Origin: JBFJKD01 sp041601945
GTDB lineage: Bacteria > Pseudomonadota > Gammaproteobacteria > Pseudomonadales > Porticoccaceae
Direction: 5' to 3'
Length of the DNA: 64,000 nt
Assembly (NCBI GenBank): GCA_041601945.1
Contig: JBFIHG010000007.1
Location: forward strand, 1-64,000
Positions within the stretch are counted from its first letter, which is position 1. The number at the start of each line of letters is the position of its first letter. This document shows positions 17,230 through 25,408 of the stretch, piece after piece. Under the pieces are notes generated by a model. That model was not told where the DNA came from and ran no database searches. It saw only the letters and a list, made by a program, of their open reading frames with translations. The translations under genes were made by a program, and so were the position numbers.

Positions 17230-18312
17230 CTAGACGTCCTGTTTGGCTTTGTGCCTCAAGTCGATCAGATGCTGACACATCTGCAAAGCCGACTGTTGCG
17301 CTGGGGGTAAGTCAACTTCAACCGTGGTCAACGGAGTGGTTCTTGCACCCCACTTGATGAGCGTCGCACCCCAGGTCAAACCAGCACCAAATGCCGCGAT
17401 CAAAATGTGCATGCCCGGTTTTACCCGGCCAGCTTCCAACGCCTCGCACAACGCGATGGGGATACTACTGGTAGATGTGTTGGCATAAAAGTCGAGGGTT
17501 ACCATCACCTTGTCCATGGGTACATTGAGTCGACTCATCAGCGCTTCGATAATGCGCAGATTGGCCTGGTGGGGAATGATCAAATCCACGTCCCCAAGCG
17601 CTAATCCGGCTTTACTCAACACCTCCTGACAGGCATCGCTCATGCCCTTGACCGCATTCTTGAACACCTCGCGACCATGAAAATCGAGCACCATTTCCAG
17701 GGGTTCAAATTTGGCGATTGCGTCCAGCCCAAAATCTGGAATGGCCAGCAGCTCCCGAGTGTCCGGCACGCACCCCAATTTACCCGCAACCAGTCCGCAC
17801 TCGTTGTCCGACGCCTGCAGTACAATGGCGCCAGCGCCGTCGCCGAACAAAATCGCGGATTCGCGCTTGGACCAGTCCATAAGCAGACTCAACCGCTCCG
17901 AACCGATCACCAGGGCGGTTTGAATGGCCCCGGAGCGAATCATGGCGGAGGCCATATTGAAACTGTAGACGAAGCCAGTGCAGGCGGCATTGACATCACA
18001 GGCAGAGGCATTTTTAGCGCCCAACTTGTTGAGCAGCATCGACGCGGTATTTGGCACCGTCTCGTCTGGCGTGGTGGTTCCGTAAATAATCATATCCACC
18101 GACTCGGCGCCAATATCTGCTGCTGCCAGCGCGCGCGTCGCCGCCACATAGGCCAATTCAAAATTTTTGACGTGACTGATGCGCCGCTCATGGATCCCCG
18201 TGCGCGCCACAATCCACTCTTCGGACGTATCCATCAGGGTAGTGAGCTGCGCGTTGGTCAATCGCTCGGGGGGCAGACACTTTCCCCAGCCTGTTATTTC
18301 TGCAAACAGCAT
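17230..18312 (-). CDS. 3-oxoacyl-ACP synthase III (FabH-like)
   Basis: Condensing enzyme of the KAS III type, which joins an acyl-CoA starter to malonyl-ACP. The complete Cys-His-Asn triad is visible: Cys in CDVNAACTGFVYSFNMA, His in LIIPHQANLRIIEAL, and Asn in DFYANTSTSSIPIAL. The first 320 or so residues match FabH closely. The protein is 360 residues against about 317 for E. coli FabH, because it ends in a charged tail of about 35 residues after GATLIKWG. It sits between rnhB and dnaE, where Pseudomonas and E. coli carry no fabH. Whether this is the cell's main initiation enzyme or a specialised paralogue cannot be told. Confidence 0.88.
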   Translation of the reverse strand: MLFAEITGWGKCLPPERLTNAQLTTLMDTSEEWIVARTGIHERRISHVKNFELAYVAATRALAAADIGAESVDMIIYGTTTPDETVPNTASMLLNKLGAKNASACDVNAACTGFVYSFNMASAMIRSGAIQTALVIGSERLSLLMDWSKRESAILFGDGAGAIVLQASDNECGLVAGKLGCVPDTRELLAIPDFGLDAIAKFEPLEMVLDFHGREVFKNAVKGMSDACQEVLSKAGLALGDVDLIIPHQANLRIIEALMSRLNVPMDKVMVTLDFYANTSTSSIPIALCEALEAGRVKPGMHILIAAFGAGLTWGATLIKWGARTTPLTTVEVDLPPAQQSALQMCQHLIDLRHKAKQDV

Positions 18313-18421
18313 CTCGCCCTCTGATTATTTTCGTGCGCTTTAATGATCCGGCTTGTATGACAAATTAATGACAGGGATTTTGCTGTAGAAAAGCTACGAG
18401 TTCAATGCGCTTGTGGCCCAA

Positions 18422-19021
18422 TTAGCGGTTATTTTGCCCAGCTACCAGTTCCCGAACTGGTCGAAAAGAACAGCGGTGTGCGGGGCAGGGACCAAGTTTG
18501 CGCAACGCCGCCAGGTGTTGCGCCGTGCCGTAACCCTTGTGAGCGGCAAATCCGTACCCGGGATACCTGTCCGCAAGTGCGATCATTTCGCGATCACGAG
18601 TCACTTTGGCGATAATCGACGCCGCTCCGATCACCGGCACCCGTGCGTCGCCACCAATAATCGCCTGTGCCGCATACAACCAGGCCGGCAATCGATTGCC
18701 GTCCACCGCCACGAACTCCGGCGTTATATTTAACCCTTCCACCGCGCGCCGCATGGCCAGCAGCGAAGCCTGTAGAATATTCAGGCTGTCTATCTCCGCG
18801 ACGGATGCGCGCCCCACATGCCAGCACAGCGCCCGGTCCACGATAACGCGATACAGGTCCTCGCGTTTTTTTGCGGACAGTTTTTTGGAATCTGCTATAC
18901 CCTGCACAGGCTTGCTGGCATCAAGCATCACCGCTGCTGCCACCACATCTCCAGCCAGAGGACCGCGCCCCACCTCGTCGACACCGGCTAACAACCTGCC
19001 TTCGTAGCGCAGGATGGTCAT
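18422..19021 (-). CDS. rnhB: Ribonuclease HII
   Basis: Removes ribonucleotides and RNA primers from DNA duplexes. The metal-binding acidic residues appear in LLAGVDEVGRGPLAG (Asp-Glu) and later Asp residues, with SKKLSAKKRE, NILQASLLAMRRAV and a C-terminal GYGTAQHLAALRKLGPCPAHR. At 199 residues it has the usual length. The ATG at 19021 overlaps the lpxB stop by 4 nt (ATGA), as in the classic lpxB-rnhB pair. A gap of 109 nt without an obvious terminator separates it from the ketoacyl synthase. Confidence 0.97.
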   Translation of the reverse strand: MTILRYEGRLLAGVDEVGRGPLAGDVVAAAVMLDASKPVQGIADSKKLSAKKREDLYRVIVDRALCWHVGRASVAEIDSLNILQASLLAMRRAVEGLNITPEFVAVDGNRLPAWLYAAQAIIGGDARVPVIGAASIIAKVTRDREMIALADRYPGYGFAAHKGYGTAQHLAALRKLGPCPAHRCSFRPVRELVAGQNNR

Positions 19022-20160
19022 CTGCGACTCTCAATCAGCGCAACCAGAGCTTCAGCCGCAACCGCGCTACCATTACGGCGCAGCTGACGGTGGAGTTTGT
19101 CGAATTCCTCCGCCAAAGTTACGCGTTGTCGGTCATCGCGCAGGCATTGCAACACCTGTTCAGTGACATTTGCCACCGTGGCCTGACCCTGCAGTAACTC
19201 GGGCACCAGCGCACGGCCCGCCAATAAATTCGGCAACGATACGTAGGGTACTTTTAACATGCGCGACAAAATCGCGTGACTTAGCCACCCGGTTTTGTAG
19301 CTAACCACCATCGGTTTCTTCAACAGCATGGCCTCGAGGGCCGTAGTACCGGATGCCAGCAACACCGCCGTGGCGGCTTCCATGGCCAGGTGCGACTGTC
19401 CGTCAGTAACGCGGATGGGTAACTCGACGCCCCGTAGCTGGACATCAATTTGACGTCGCCGCTCGGGACTGGCGGCAGGTAGCACCAACTGCAGCTCGGG
19501 TATAACCGCCAGGCAACGCCGGGCAACCTGAATAAACAACGGCCCGAGTAGCGCGACTTCGGCAGCACGACTGCCTGGCAGTAATGCCAGCACCGGTCCA
19601 TCGGCGGGCAGTCCCAGAGCGCGCCGCGCCGCAATCGGATCGGGGGTTAACGGCAGTTCGTCCGCCATGGGGTGGCCGACAAACACCACCGGCACATTGT
19701 GTTGCCGGTAAAACTGCGCCTCGAAGGGCAACAGCGTCAACATCAAATCCACCGCTCTGGCGATTTTATGGATGCGCCCCTGGCGCCAGGCCCACACCGA
19801 CGGACTCACGTAATGCGCCGTCGCAATTCCGGCCTGGCGTACTTTTAGCTCCAGGCCCAGATTAAAATCCGGAGCGTCAATACCCAGCACCAACGCCGGT
19901 CGGGTGGCCAGAAAATGACGGATTAATTGTTGCCGGATAGACCACAACTCGGGAAGCCGTTTTAGGGGCTCAACCAACCCCATAACCGCCAGGCGCTCCA
20001 TGGGAAACAGCGAGTGAAATCCCAACGCCTGCATCCTGGCACCACCGATACCTTCGAAAATCGCGTGTGGATAGTGTTTTTTTAACGCCGCTATAACGCC
20101 TGCACCAAGCTGATCACCGGACGCCTCACCCGCCACAATCCCGATGCGGAATTCGCTCAT
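19018..20160 (-). CDS. lpxB: Lipid-A-disaccharide synthase
   Basis: Inverting glycosyltransferase at the inner face of the cytoplasmic membrane. It joins UDP-2,3-diacylglucosamine and lipid X to form the lipid A disaccharide. Motifs include GIVAGEASGDQLGAGV at the start, YVSPSVWAWRQGRIHKI, FVGHPMADE, LLPGSRAAEV and ASGTTALEAML. The ATG at 20160 gives 380 residues; a GTG two codons upstream (20166) directly abuts the lpxA stop and is equally possible. It belongs to the lpxD-fabZ-lpxA-lpxB-rnhB series. Confidence 0.97.
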   Translation of the reverse strand: MSEFRIGIVAGEASGDQLGAGVIAALKKHYPHAIFEGIGGARMQALGFHSLFPMERLAVMGLVEPLKRLPELWSIRQQLIRHFLATRPALVLGIDAPDFNLGLELKVRQAGIATAHYVSPSVWAWRQGRIHKIARAVDLMLTLLPFEAQFYRQHNVPVVFVGHPMADELPLTPDPIAARRALGLPADGPVLALLPGSRAAEVALLGPLFIQVARRCLAVIPELQLVLPAASPERRRQIDVQLRGVELPIRVTDGQSHLAMEAATAVLLASGTTALEAMLLKKPMVVSYKTGWLSHAILSRMLKVPYVSLPNLLAGRALVPELLQGQATVANVTEQVLQCLRDDRQRVTLAEEFDKLHRQLRRNGSAVAAEALVALIESRR

Positions 20161-20166
20161 TCCCAC

Positions 20167-20937
20167 TCAGCGCATAATGCCGCGCCGGGAAGCGCGTATG
20201 GAATCGACAAAGGGCACCAGGGCGGCTTCTTCGGCGGCCAGAGCGTCGAGTTTGACCAGCGCCTCCTCCAGCTTCAGCCCCTGACGATACAGAATTTTGT
20301 AGCCTTTACTGATGGTAGCTATTTGCGCAGCGCTAAAGCCGCGCCGCTGTAAACCCACCTTGTTGATGGTGCGCGGTGCCGCCGGGTGCCCGGCTGCCAT
20401 CACGTAGGCGGGAATGTCCTGGTTGACAAAGCCCGCAGCGCCGACAAAGGCGTGTGCACCGATCAGCACGTGCTGGTGAATCATGGAAAATCCAGATAGA
20501 AACGCCCAGTCGCCGACGGTAACGTGCCCGGCCATGGAGGCGTTGTTGATAAGTATGGTGTGGTTGCCGATCACGCAGTCGTGCCCGATATGTACATAGG
20601 ACATGATCAGATTGTGATTGCCGATCAAGGTTTCGCCACGATCCTGCACCGTGCCGCGATGAATAGTCGCGCCCTCGCGAATAACATTGTTATCGCCGAT
20701 GACCAGGCGCGTGGGTTCGCCCTGGTATTTCATGTCGGGGGTATCTTCGCCAACCGTCGCAAACTGGAAAATCCGGTTGTTTTTGCCAATCACACAGGGG
20801 CCTTTTAGCACCACGTGGGAATGAATCACCGTGCCATCGCCGATCTCGACGTGTGGACCAATGATCGTCCACGGGCCCACTTCGACGTCCCGACCCAATT
20901 TGGCCGAGGGATCAATGATCGCGCGCGGATCTATCAC
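20167..20937 (-). CDS. lpxA: Acyl-ACP--UDP-N-acetylglucosamine O-acyltransferase
   Basis: First enzyme of lipid A synthesis; transfers a 3-hydroxyacyl chain from ACP to UDP-GlcNAc. The protein is a left-handed parallel beta helix built of hexapeptide repeats (for example IGDGTVIHSHVVLKG and VIGNHTILINNASMAGHV). The catalytic His lies in MSYVHIGHDCVIG. Length is 256 residues (E. coli 262). It begins at a GTG (20935-20937) preceded by a near-perfect ribosome binding site, TAAGGAGAGG. Upstream lies a tandem 9-bp repeat before fabZ. Confidence 0.97.
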   Translation of the reverse strand: MIDPRAIIDPSAKLGRDVEVGPWTIIGPHVEIGDGTVIHSHVVLKGPCVIGKNNRIFQFATVGEDTPDMKYQGEPTRLVIGDNNVIREGATIHRGTVQDRGETLIGNHNLIMSYVHIGHDCVIGNHTILINNASMAGHVTVGDWAFLSGFSMIHQHVLIGAHAFVGAAGFVNQDIPAYVMAAGHPAAPRTINKVGLQRRGFSAAQIATISKGYKILYRQGLKLEEALVKLDALAAEEAALVPFVDSIRASRRGIMR

Positions 20938-20946
20938 TGCCTCTCC

Positions 20947-20964
20947 TTACGTAACTTACGTAAC
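20947..20964. repeat. Two tandem copies of TTACGTAAC between fabZ and lpxA
   Basis: TTACGTAAC occurs at 20947-20955 and again at 20956-20964. Each copy contains the palindrome TTACGTAA. On the minus strand the repeats run directly into the lpxA ribosome binding site. Their function, if any, is unknown; they could be a protein-binding site or a chance duplication. Confidence 0.6.
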
Positions 20965-20977
20965 CGCAACAGGTGTT

Positions 20978-21418
20978 TTACGGCTCAAACTTTTGCATCG
21001 CACAAAGAATGATCGCTTCACAATTCACTTTATCGTCCACCAGCGCCCGACACTTGAAGCGCCAGATATTGCGTTTGGTGGAAAGAATTTCGGCTTCCAG
21101 CATCAACCTATCTCCCGGCACCACCGGACGCTTGAAGCGCACCCCATCCACCCCCGCAAACAGATACAGCGTATCGTCATCCGGCTGCTTGTTAACGGTC
21201 GCAAAACCCAGAATACCGGCGGCCTGTGCCATGGCTTCAATAATCAGGACTCCGGGGAAAATCGCCGTTTGCGGGAAATGCCCGTTGAAAACCTCCTCGT
21301 TAATCGTGATATTTTTGTAGGCGACAATGCGTTTACCGAGTTCAATTTCTACCACCCTGTCCACCAACAACGCGGGATAGCGGTGCGGCAAGAGCCTCTT
21401 GATATCGTCTATTTTCAT
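20978..21418 (-). CDS. fabZ: 3-hydroxyacyl-ACP dehydratase FabZ
   Basis: Dehydrates 3-hydroxyacyl-ACP during fatty acid elongation and competes with LpxA/LpxD for the same intermediates. Hot-dog fold protein of 146 residues (E. coli 151). The catalytic His is in FNGHFPQTAIFPG, and the Glu is in PGVLIIEAMAQAAGIL. The N-terminal IKRLLPHRYPALLVDRV is also diagnostic. It lies between lpxD and lpxA as in almost all gammaproteobacteria. The ATG is at 21416-21418. Confidence 0.97.
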   Translation of the reverse strand: MKIDDIKRLLPHRYPALLVDRVVEIELGKRIVAYKNITINEEVFNGHFPQTAIFPGVLIIEAMAQAAGILGFATVNKQPDDDTLYLFAGVDGVRFKRPVVPGDRLMLEAEILSTKRNIWRFKCRALVDDKVNCEAIILCAMQKFEP

Positions 21419-21452
21419 GAAATTTCCCTGGCGCGGATTGCAGACTAACCCG

Positions 21453-22475
21453 CTATGAAGTTTGCAGCTTTTCCAATTTTCTTAGACGCCGCGCCATATC
21501 GTCCAACTGCCCAAAGCGAGCCGCATTTTTGCGCCATACTGCAGTTTCGTACATTAACAGGCCAGACGAGTAGGACCCGGGTTTGTCGATGGATTTTGAT
21601 ATGGTACACCGCGCCATGGCGTGCACATTATCCCCGACCTTGACGTGACCTACCGCGCCCGCCTGCCCGGCAAAAATACAGTTTTTGCCAACTACCGTAC
21701 TACCGGCGATACCGCTGTAGGCCGCCATGGCAGTGTTTTCGCCAATGCGCACATTGTGGGCAATCTGCACATGGTTGTCGAGAATCACACCGTCTTCAAT
21801 AACCGTATTGCCAAGCGCGCCACGATCGATGGTGGTACAGGCACCCACTTCCACACGGTTGCCAATTTCCACTCCGCCCAGTTGATGAATCTTGATCCAC
21901 TTGCCGCCGTCGTTGGCAAATCCGAAACCGTCCGCGCCAATCACCGCTCCACTATGAATAACCACCTGCTCGCCAATCGTTACATCGTGATAGATACTGG
22001 CATTGGCGAAGATGGTCGTGCCGCGCCCCACCCTGCTACGAGCGCCAACAAACACACCGGCCCCAATCACTGCTTCGGCACCGATCTGCACATCGTCACT
22101 GATCGTCACCTGTGGACCGATGCAAGCCAACGGATCAATACGAGCGCTAGCAGCAACCACCGCGCTCCCGTGAATCCCGACTTGCGGACGCGCCGCTTTG
22201 TTGAACAACGCCGTCGCCCGCGCATAGCCAGCGTACGGGTTATCCATCAGCAGCGCGTTACCCGCAAAATCCTGCGCGTATTCAGGATGCAGAATCACTG
22301 CGCTAGCGCAGGTAGTAGTCAGCAAGGGCTGATAACTCTTATTGGCCAGAAACGCCAGCTCGCCCGCGCCTGCGGACTGCAGAGTATTGAGATTATGAAT
22401 GATGCACGTCCCGTCACCGCGGAGCTCGGCACCGATAGCCTCGGCAATCTGCGCTAGGGTTAACTCAGGCGCCAT
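21453..22475 (-). CDS. lpxD: UDP-3-O-(3-hydroxyacyl)glucosamine N-acyltransferase
   Basis: Third enzyme of lipid A synthesis; adds the N-linked 3-hydroxyacyl chain. An N-terminal uridine-binding domain (about residues 1-100) is followed by a left-handed beta helix of hexapeptide repeats. These include GADGFGFANDGGKWIKIHQ and the catalytic His in LDNHVQIAHNVRIGENT. A short C-terminal helical extension (WRKNAARFGQLDDMARRLRK) is typical of LpxD. Length is 340 residues (E. coli 341). It lies 15 nt after the skp-like gene. Confidence 0.97.
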   Translation of the reverse strand: MAPELTLAQIAEAIGAELRGDGTCIIHNLNTLQSAGAGELAFLANKSYQPLLTTTCASAVILHPEYAQDFAGNALLMDNPYAGYARATALFNKAARPQVGIHGSAVVAASARIDPLACIGPQVTISDDVQIGAEAVIGAGVFVGARSRVGRGTTIFANASIYHDVTIGEQVVIHSGAVIGADGFGFANDGGKWIKIHQLGGVEIGNRVEVGACTTIDRGALGNTVIEDGVILDNHVQIAHNVRIGENTAMAAYSGIAGSTVVGKNCIFAGQAGAVGHVKVGDNVHAMARCTISKSIDKPGSYSSGLLMYETAVWRKNAARFGQLDDMARRLRKLEKLQTS

Positions 22476-22490
22476 GTTTTTCCCCGGCGT

Positions 22491-23000
22491 TTATTTGGCC
22501 TTTTTATTCAGGCGGTCAATCAACTTGTCGGTTAAATCCATTTCCGGTGCGGCAGAAATGACGGCTTCGCGTTGCAACAGCAACGTCACTTTTTCCTCGG
22601 CCACCAGCTCTTTAATCGCTTCCACGGTTTTCGGCTGTAACTCCTGCATAATACTGTTGCGCAGGCCTTTAATTTCCTGTTCCAGCTTGCGACCATTCAA
22701 CTCCAGATCGGCACGCAGATACTCCATTTTTTTCTGGTACTCGGCCGCCTTCTCCTGGGACATGGTCATGCGCTTGCTTTCCACTTCTTTCTGTAGCGCC
22801 TGCATATCCGCCCCGGCGCTGTCATATTTGGATTGTAGCGACGCATACTCCGACTGCCCCTGTAACTGCTTTTGCCGGGCCTTGGCCACATCGGTACTGA
22901 AAATAGCTCTGCCCACATCAATGACCGCTATTTTTTCCGCCAGCACGGAACAACTGAACAACCCTGCACAGATTAATAGAACAATTTTCACATTACGCAC
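22491..23000 (-). CDS. skp: Periplasmic chaperone Skp/OmpH
   Basis: Trimeric periplasmic 'jellyfish' chaperone that holds unfolded outer-membrane proteins on their way to BamA. The 169-residue precursor has a signal peptide (VKIVLLICAGLFSCSVLA, cleaved before EKIAVIDVG) and a long charged alpha-helical hairpin (about residues 40-130, rich in Lys, Glu, Gln). It begins at a GTG (22998-23000) with GGAG 9 nt upstream. The first strand segment IAVIDVGRAIFSTDVAK is characteristic. It stands between bamA and lpxD, the conserved place. Confidence 0.93.
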   Translation of the reverse strand: MRNVKIVLLICAGLFSCSVLAEKIAVIDVGRAIFSTDVAKARQKQLQGQSEYASLQSKYDSAGADMQALQKEVESKRMTMSQEKAAEYQKKMEYLRADLELNGRKLEQEIKGLRNSIMQELQPKTVEAIKELVAEEKVTLLLQREAVISAAPEMDLTDKLIDRLNKKAK

Positions 23001-23030
23001 AAATCACTCTCCGTAAATTAATAACTTCAG

Positions 23031-25361
23031 TTAAAAACCTTGCCCCAACGAAAATTGGAAAAACTCGGTTTCATCGTCAGCGCTGTCGTTCAGCGCCGTC
23101 CCCACACTTACCGTGATCGGCCCAAACCCACTCAGCCAGGTGCCGCCCACCCCAACCGAGTAGCGCATCTCCCCCAGATCGGGAGAAAAACAGTTGACCT
23201 GGGTCGCCGTACACTCCGTATCAAAAATATTGCCCGCGTCGAAAAACACGGCCATTTGCGTACTGCGTTTATCCTTCAGGAACGGCACCGGAAAAATCAC
23301 TTCAGCACCCGCCTCAATCTTCACATTACCGCCAAATGGATCGGGGTCATTGAATCCAAATGCAACCAGTGTCGGATTCAAACTTTCCTTCGGCCCCAGG
23401 GTATTGCGTTTAAAGCCCCGCACCGAACCAAAACCGCCGCCGTAGAAGTTCTTGAAAAACGGCAGGCGACTGGTCGCACCAAATGCTTCTCCATAACCCA
23501 GATCGGTGCGTAGTCGCAACGTCAGATTTCTGGTCAGCGGCCGAAATAATTCCCCCGCATAGGTAAGCTTTACATATTCCATATCCCCAACCGGGGTCGC
23601 CAGCTCCACGCCAACTTGCTGACTTTGGCCCCGGGTCGCAAACACGCCACGGTTCAGAGTTGACTCAACCCAGTTGGCATTGACGGTCACGATATTGTAC
23701 TGATCCCCATTGTCGTTCACGAAATCGAGAATTTCCTTGGAAGAAAAAGTACCGGCGTCGATACCCAGTTGTTCCAGATTAAAGCCAAAGCCGATGCGAG
23801 CAATTTCCGAAATCGGGTAGCCAAACGAAAGCCCTGTGGACAAACTGTCGGAGGTATAGCTGGAAACATTAAATTCGCCGTAATCGGTTTTGGAATAGGA
23901 CACCCTGGCGCCCGCACTGACCCCATCGGTGGTGAAATAGGGGTCGGTAAAGGACAGGGACATATTGGTGCGGTAGGAGCTGCGGCTCAGCCCAAGGGCC
24001 ACATTATTTCCGGTGCCCAGAAAATTCTTCTCCTGCAAATTACCGCCCAGCACAATACCGGTGCCCTGTGCAAATCCGACGCTGGCGCCGATGCTGCCGG
24101 AGGGTTGCTCCTCAACGGTATAAATCACGTCGAGCTGATCGGCAGTGCCAGGCACCTCGCGAATTTCCGAGGTCACTTCCTTGAAATGGCCAAGGCGTTC
24201 AAGGCGTACCTTGGAGCGATCAATGGCGGTGGTCGACGCGGACGCGGATTCCATCTGGCGCATCTCCCGTCGCAGTACCTCATCCGATGTTTTGGTGTTG
24301 CCGCGGAATTCAATGCGGCGCACATACGCGCGCTTACCGGGTTTTACAAAAAACGTTACCTTGGCGGTCTTGCCATCTTCCTTGACTTCGGGAAAGCCTT
24401 CCACTTCGGCAAAGGTGTAACCCTCCGCGCCGAGCCGTTTGGTGATCAACTCATTGGTGGAGGTCATCAACACCTGGGAAAACGTCAGACCCTCGCGCAT
24501 TAAAATCATGCGTCGAATATCTTCCTCGGGCAATACCAGCTCGCCCGCCAGCTCCACCTCGTCAACGGTGTACACGTCGCCTTCAGCGACATTGATGGTA
24601 ATATAAACCGTATCGCGCCCGGGGTTGATCGACACTTGGGTGGAGTCGATAGCAAAGCGCATATAGCCCCGATCGAGATACCAGGACTGCAACCGCTCCA
24701 GATCGCCAGACAGTTTCTCGCGGGAATATTTGTCGTCGTTATAAATCCAGGATAACCAGCCGGTGGTTTGCAATTCAAACAACTCAAGCAACTGCTTTTC
24801 TTCGAACGCGTGATTGCCAACAATATTGATGTGCTTAATGGCGGCCACCTGGCCTTCGGAGATAGTCAGCTCCACGGCCACCCGGTTGCGCGGCAATTCT
24901 TTGACCTTTGCATCCACCGTGGCGCCGTAGCGACCCTGGGATACGTACTGGCGACGTAGCTCCTGCCCCATCCCCTCGAGAATGGCTTCGCGAAAAATCT
25001 GACCTTCGGCAAGTCCGTTGCTGCGCAGTGCCTTCAACAATTCTTCCGTCTCAATGGCTTTGTTTCCGGAAATGTTGATTTCCGCAACCGCCGGTCGTTC
25101 CTTTACCCCGATCACCAGGACGTTGCCATCGCGCCCCACCTGCACATCGTCAAAAAAGCCGGTGCGAAACAGCGCCCGCACAACGTTGCGTACACCTTCG
25201 TCATCGATCAGGTCCCCGGCGTTTACCGGCATGGACGCAAACACAGTGCCAGCCGACACCCTCTGCAGGCCATCGATACGAATATCTTCAATCTGAAATA
25301 CGTCGGCGCGAGCAAAAACTGGCAATAAAACCAGGGACAACAGAACTAATAGTCGTTTCAT
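23031..25361 (-). CDS. bamA: Outer membrane protein assembly factor BamA
   Basis: Essential Omp85-family protein that inserts beta-barrel proteins into the outer membrane. The ATG at 25361 gives 776 residues with a clear signal peptide (KRLLVLLSLVLLPVFARA). Five POTRA domains (about residues 20-420) begin at FQIEDIRIDGLQRVSAGTVF. The C-terminal 16-strand barrel has VRGFKRNTLGPK (the lid-loop VRGF/Y motif) and ends in Phe (FSLGQGF), as expected for a barrel protein. It is 30 nt from skp and 47 nt from rseP. Family length in Pseudomonas is about 797. Confidence 0.97.
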   Translation of the reverse strand: MKRLLVLLSLVLLPVFARADVFQIEDIRIDGLQRVSAGTVFASMPVNAGDLIDDEGVRNVVRALFRTGFFDDVQVGRDGNVLVIGVKERPAVAEINISGNKAIETEELLKALRSNGLAEGQIFREAILEGMGQELRRQYVSQGRYGATVDAKVKELPRNRVAVELTISEGQVAAIKHINIVGNHAFEEKQLLELFELQTTGWLSWIYNDDKYSREKLSGDLERLQSWYLDRGYMRFAIDSTQVSINPGRDTVYITINVAEGDVYTVDEVELAGELVLPEEDIRRMILMREGLTFSQVLMTSTNELITKRLGAEGYTFAEVEGFPEVKEDGKTAKVTFFVKPGKRAYVRRIEFRGNTKTSDEVLRREMRQMESASASTTAIDRSKVRLERLGHFKEVTSEIREVPGTADQLDVIYTVEEQPSGSIGASVGFAQGTGIVLGGNLQEKNFLGTGNNVALGLSRSSYRTNMSLSFTDPYFTTDGVSAGARVSYSKTDYGEFNVSSYTSDSLSTGLSFGYPISEIARIGFGFNLEQLGIDAGTFSSKEILDFVNDNGDQYNIVTVNANWVESTLNRGVFATRGQSQQVGVELATPVGDMEYVKLTYAGELFRPLTRNLTLRLRTDLGYGEAFGATSRLPFFKNFYGGGFGSVRGFKRNTLGPKESLNPTLVAFGFNDPDPFGGNVKIEAGAEVIFPVPFLKDKRSTQMAVFFDAGNIFDTECTATQVNCFSPDLGEMRYSVGVGGTWLSGFGPITVSVGTALNDSADDETEFFQFSLGQGF

Positions 25362-25408
25362 GGAGAACCGGCGAACCCTATTGTGGTGATTATTCATTCA
25401 AAGGCTGG

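Noticed and set aside
21621..22457. 278-codon open frame antisense to lpxD
   Set aside because: Composition (many His, Asn, Arg) reflects the complement of hexapeptide repeats; lpxD is certain.
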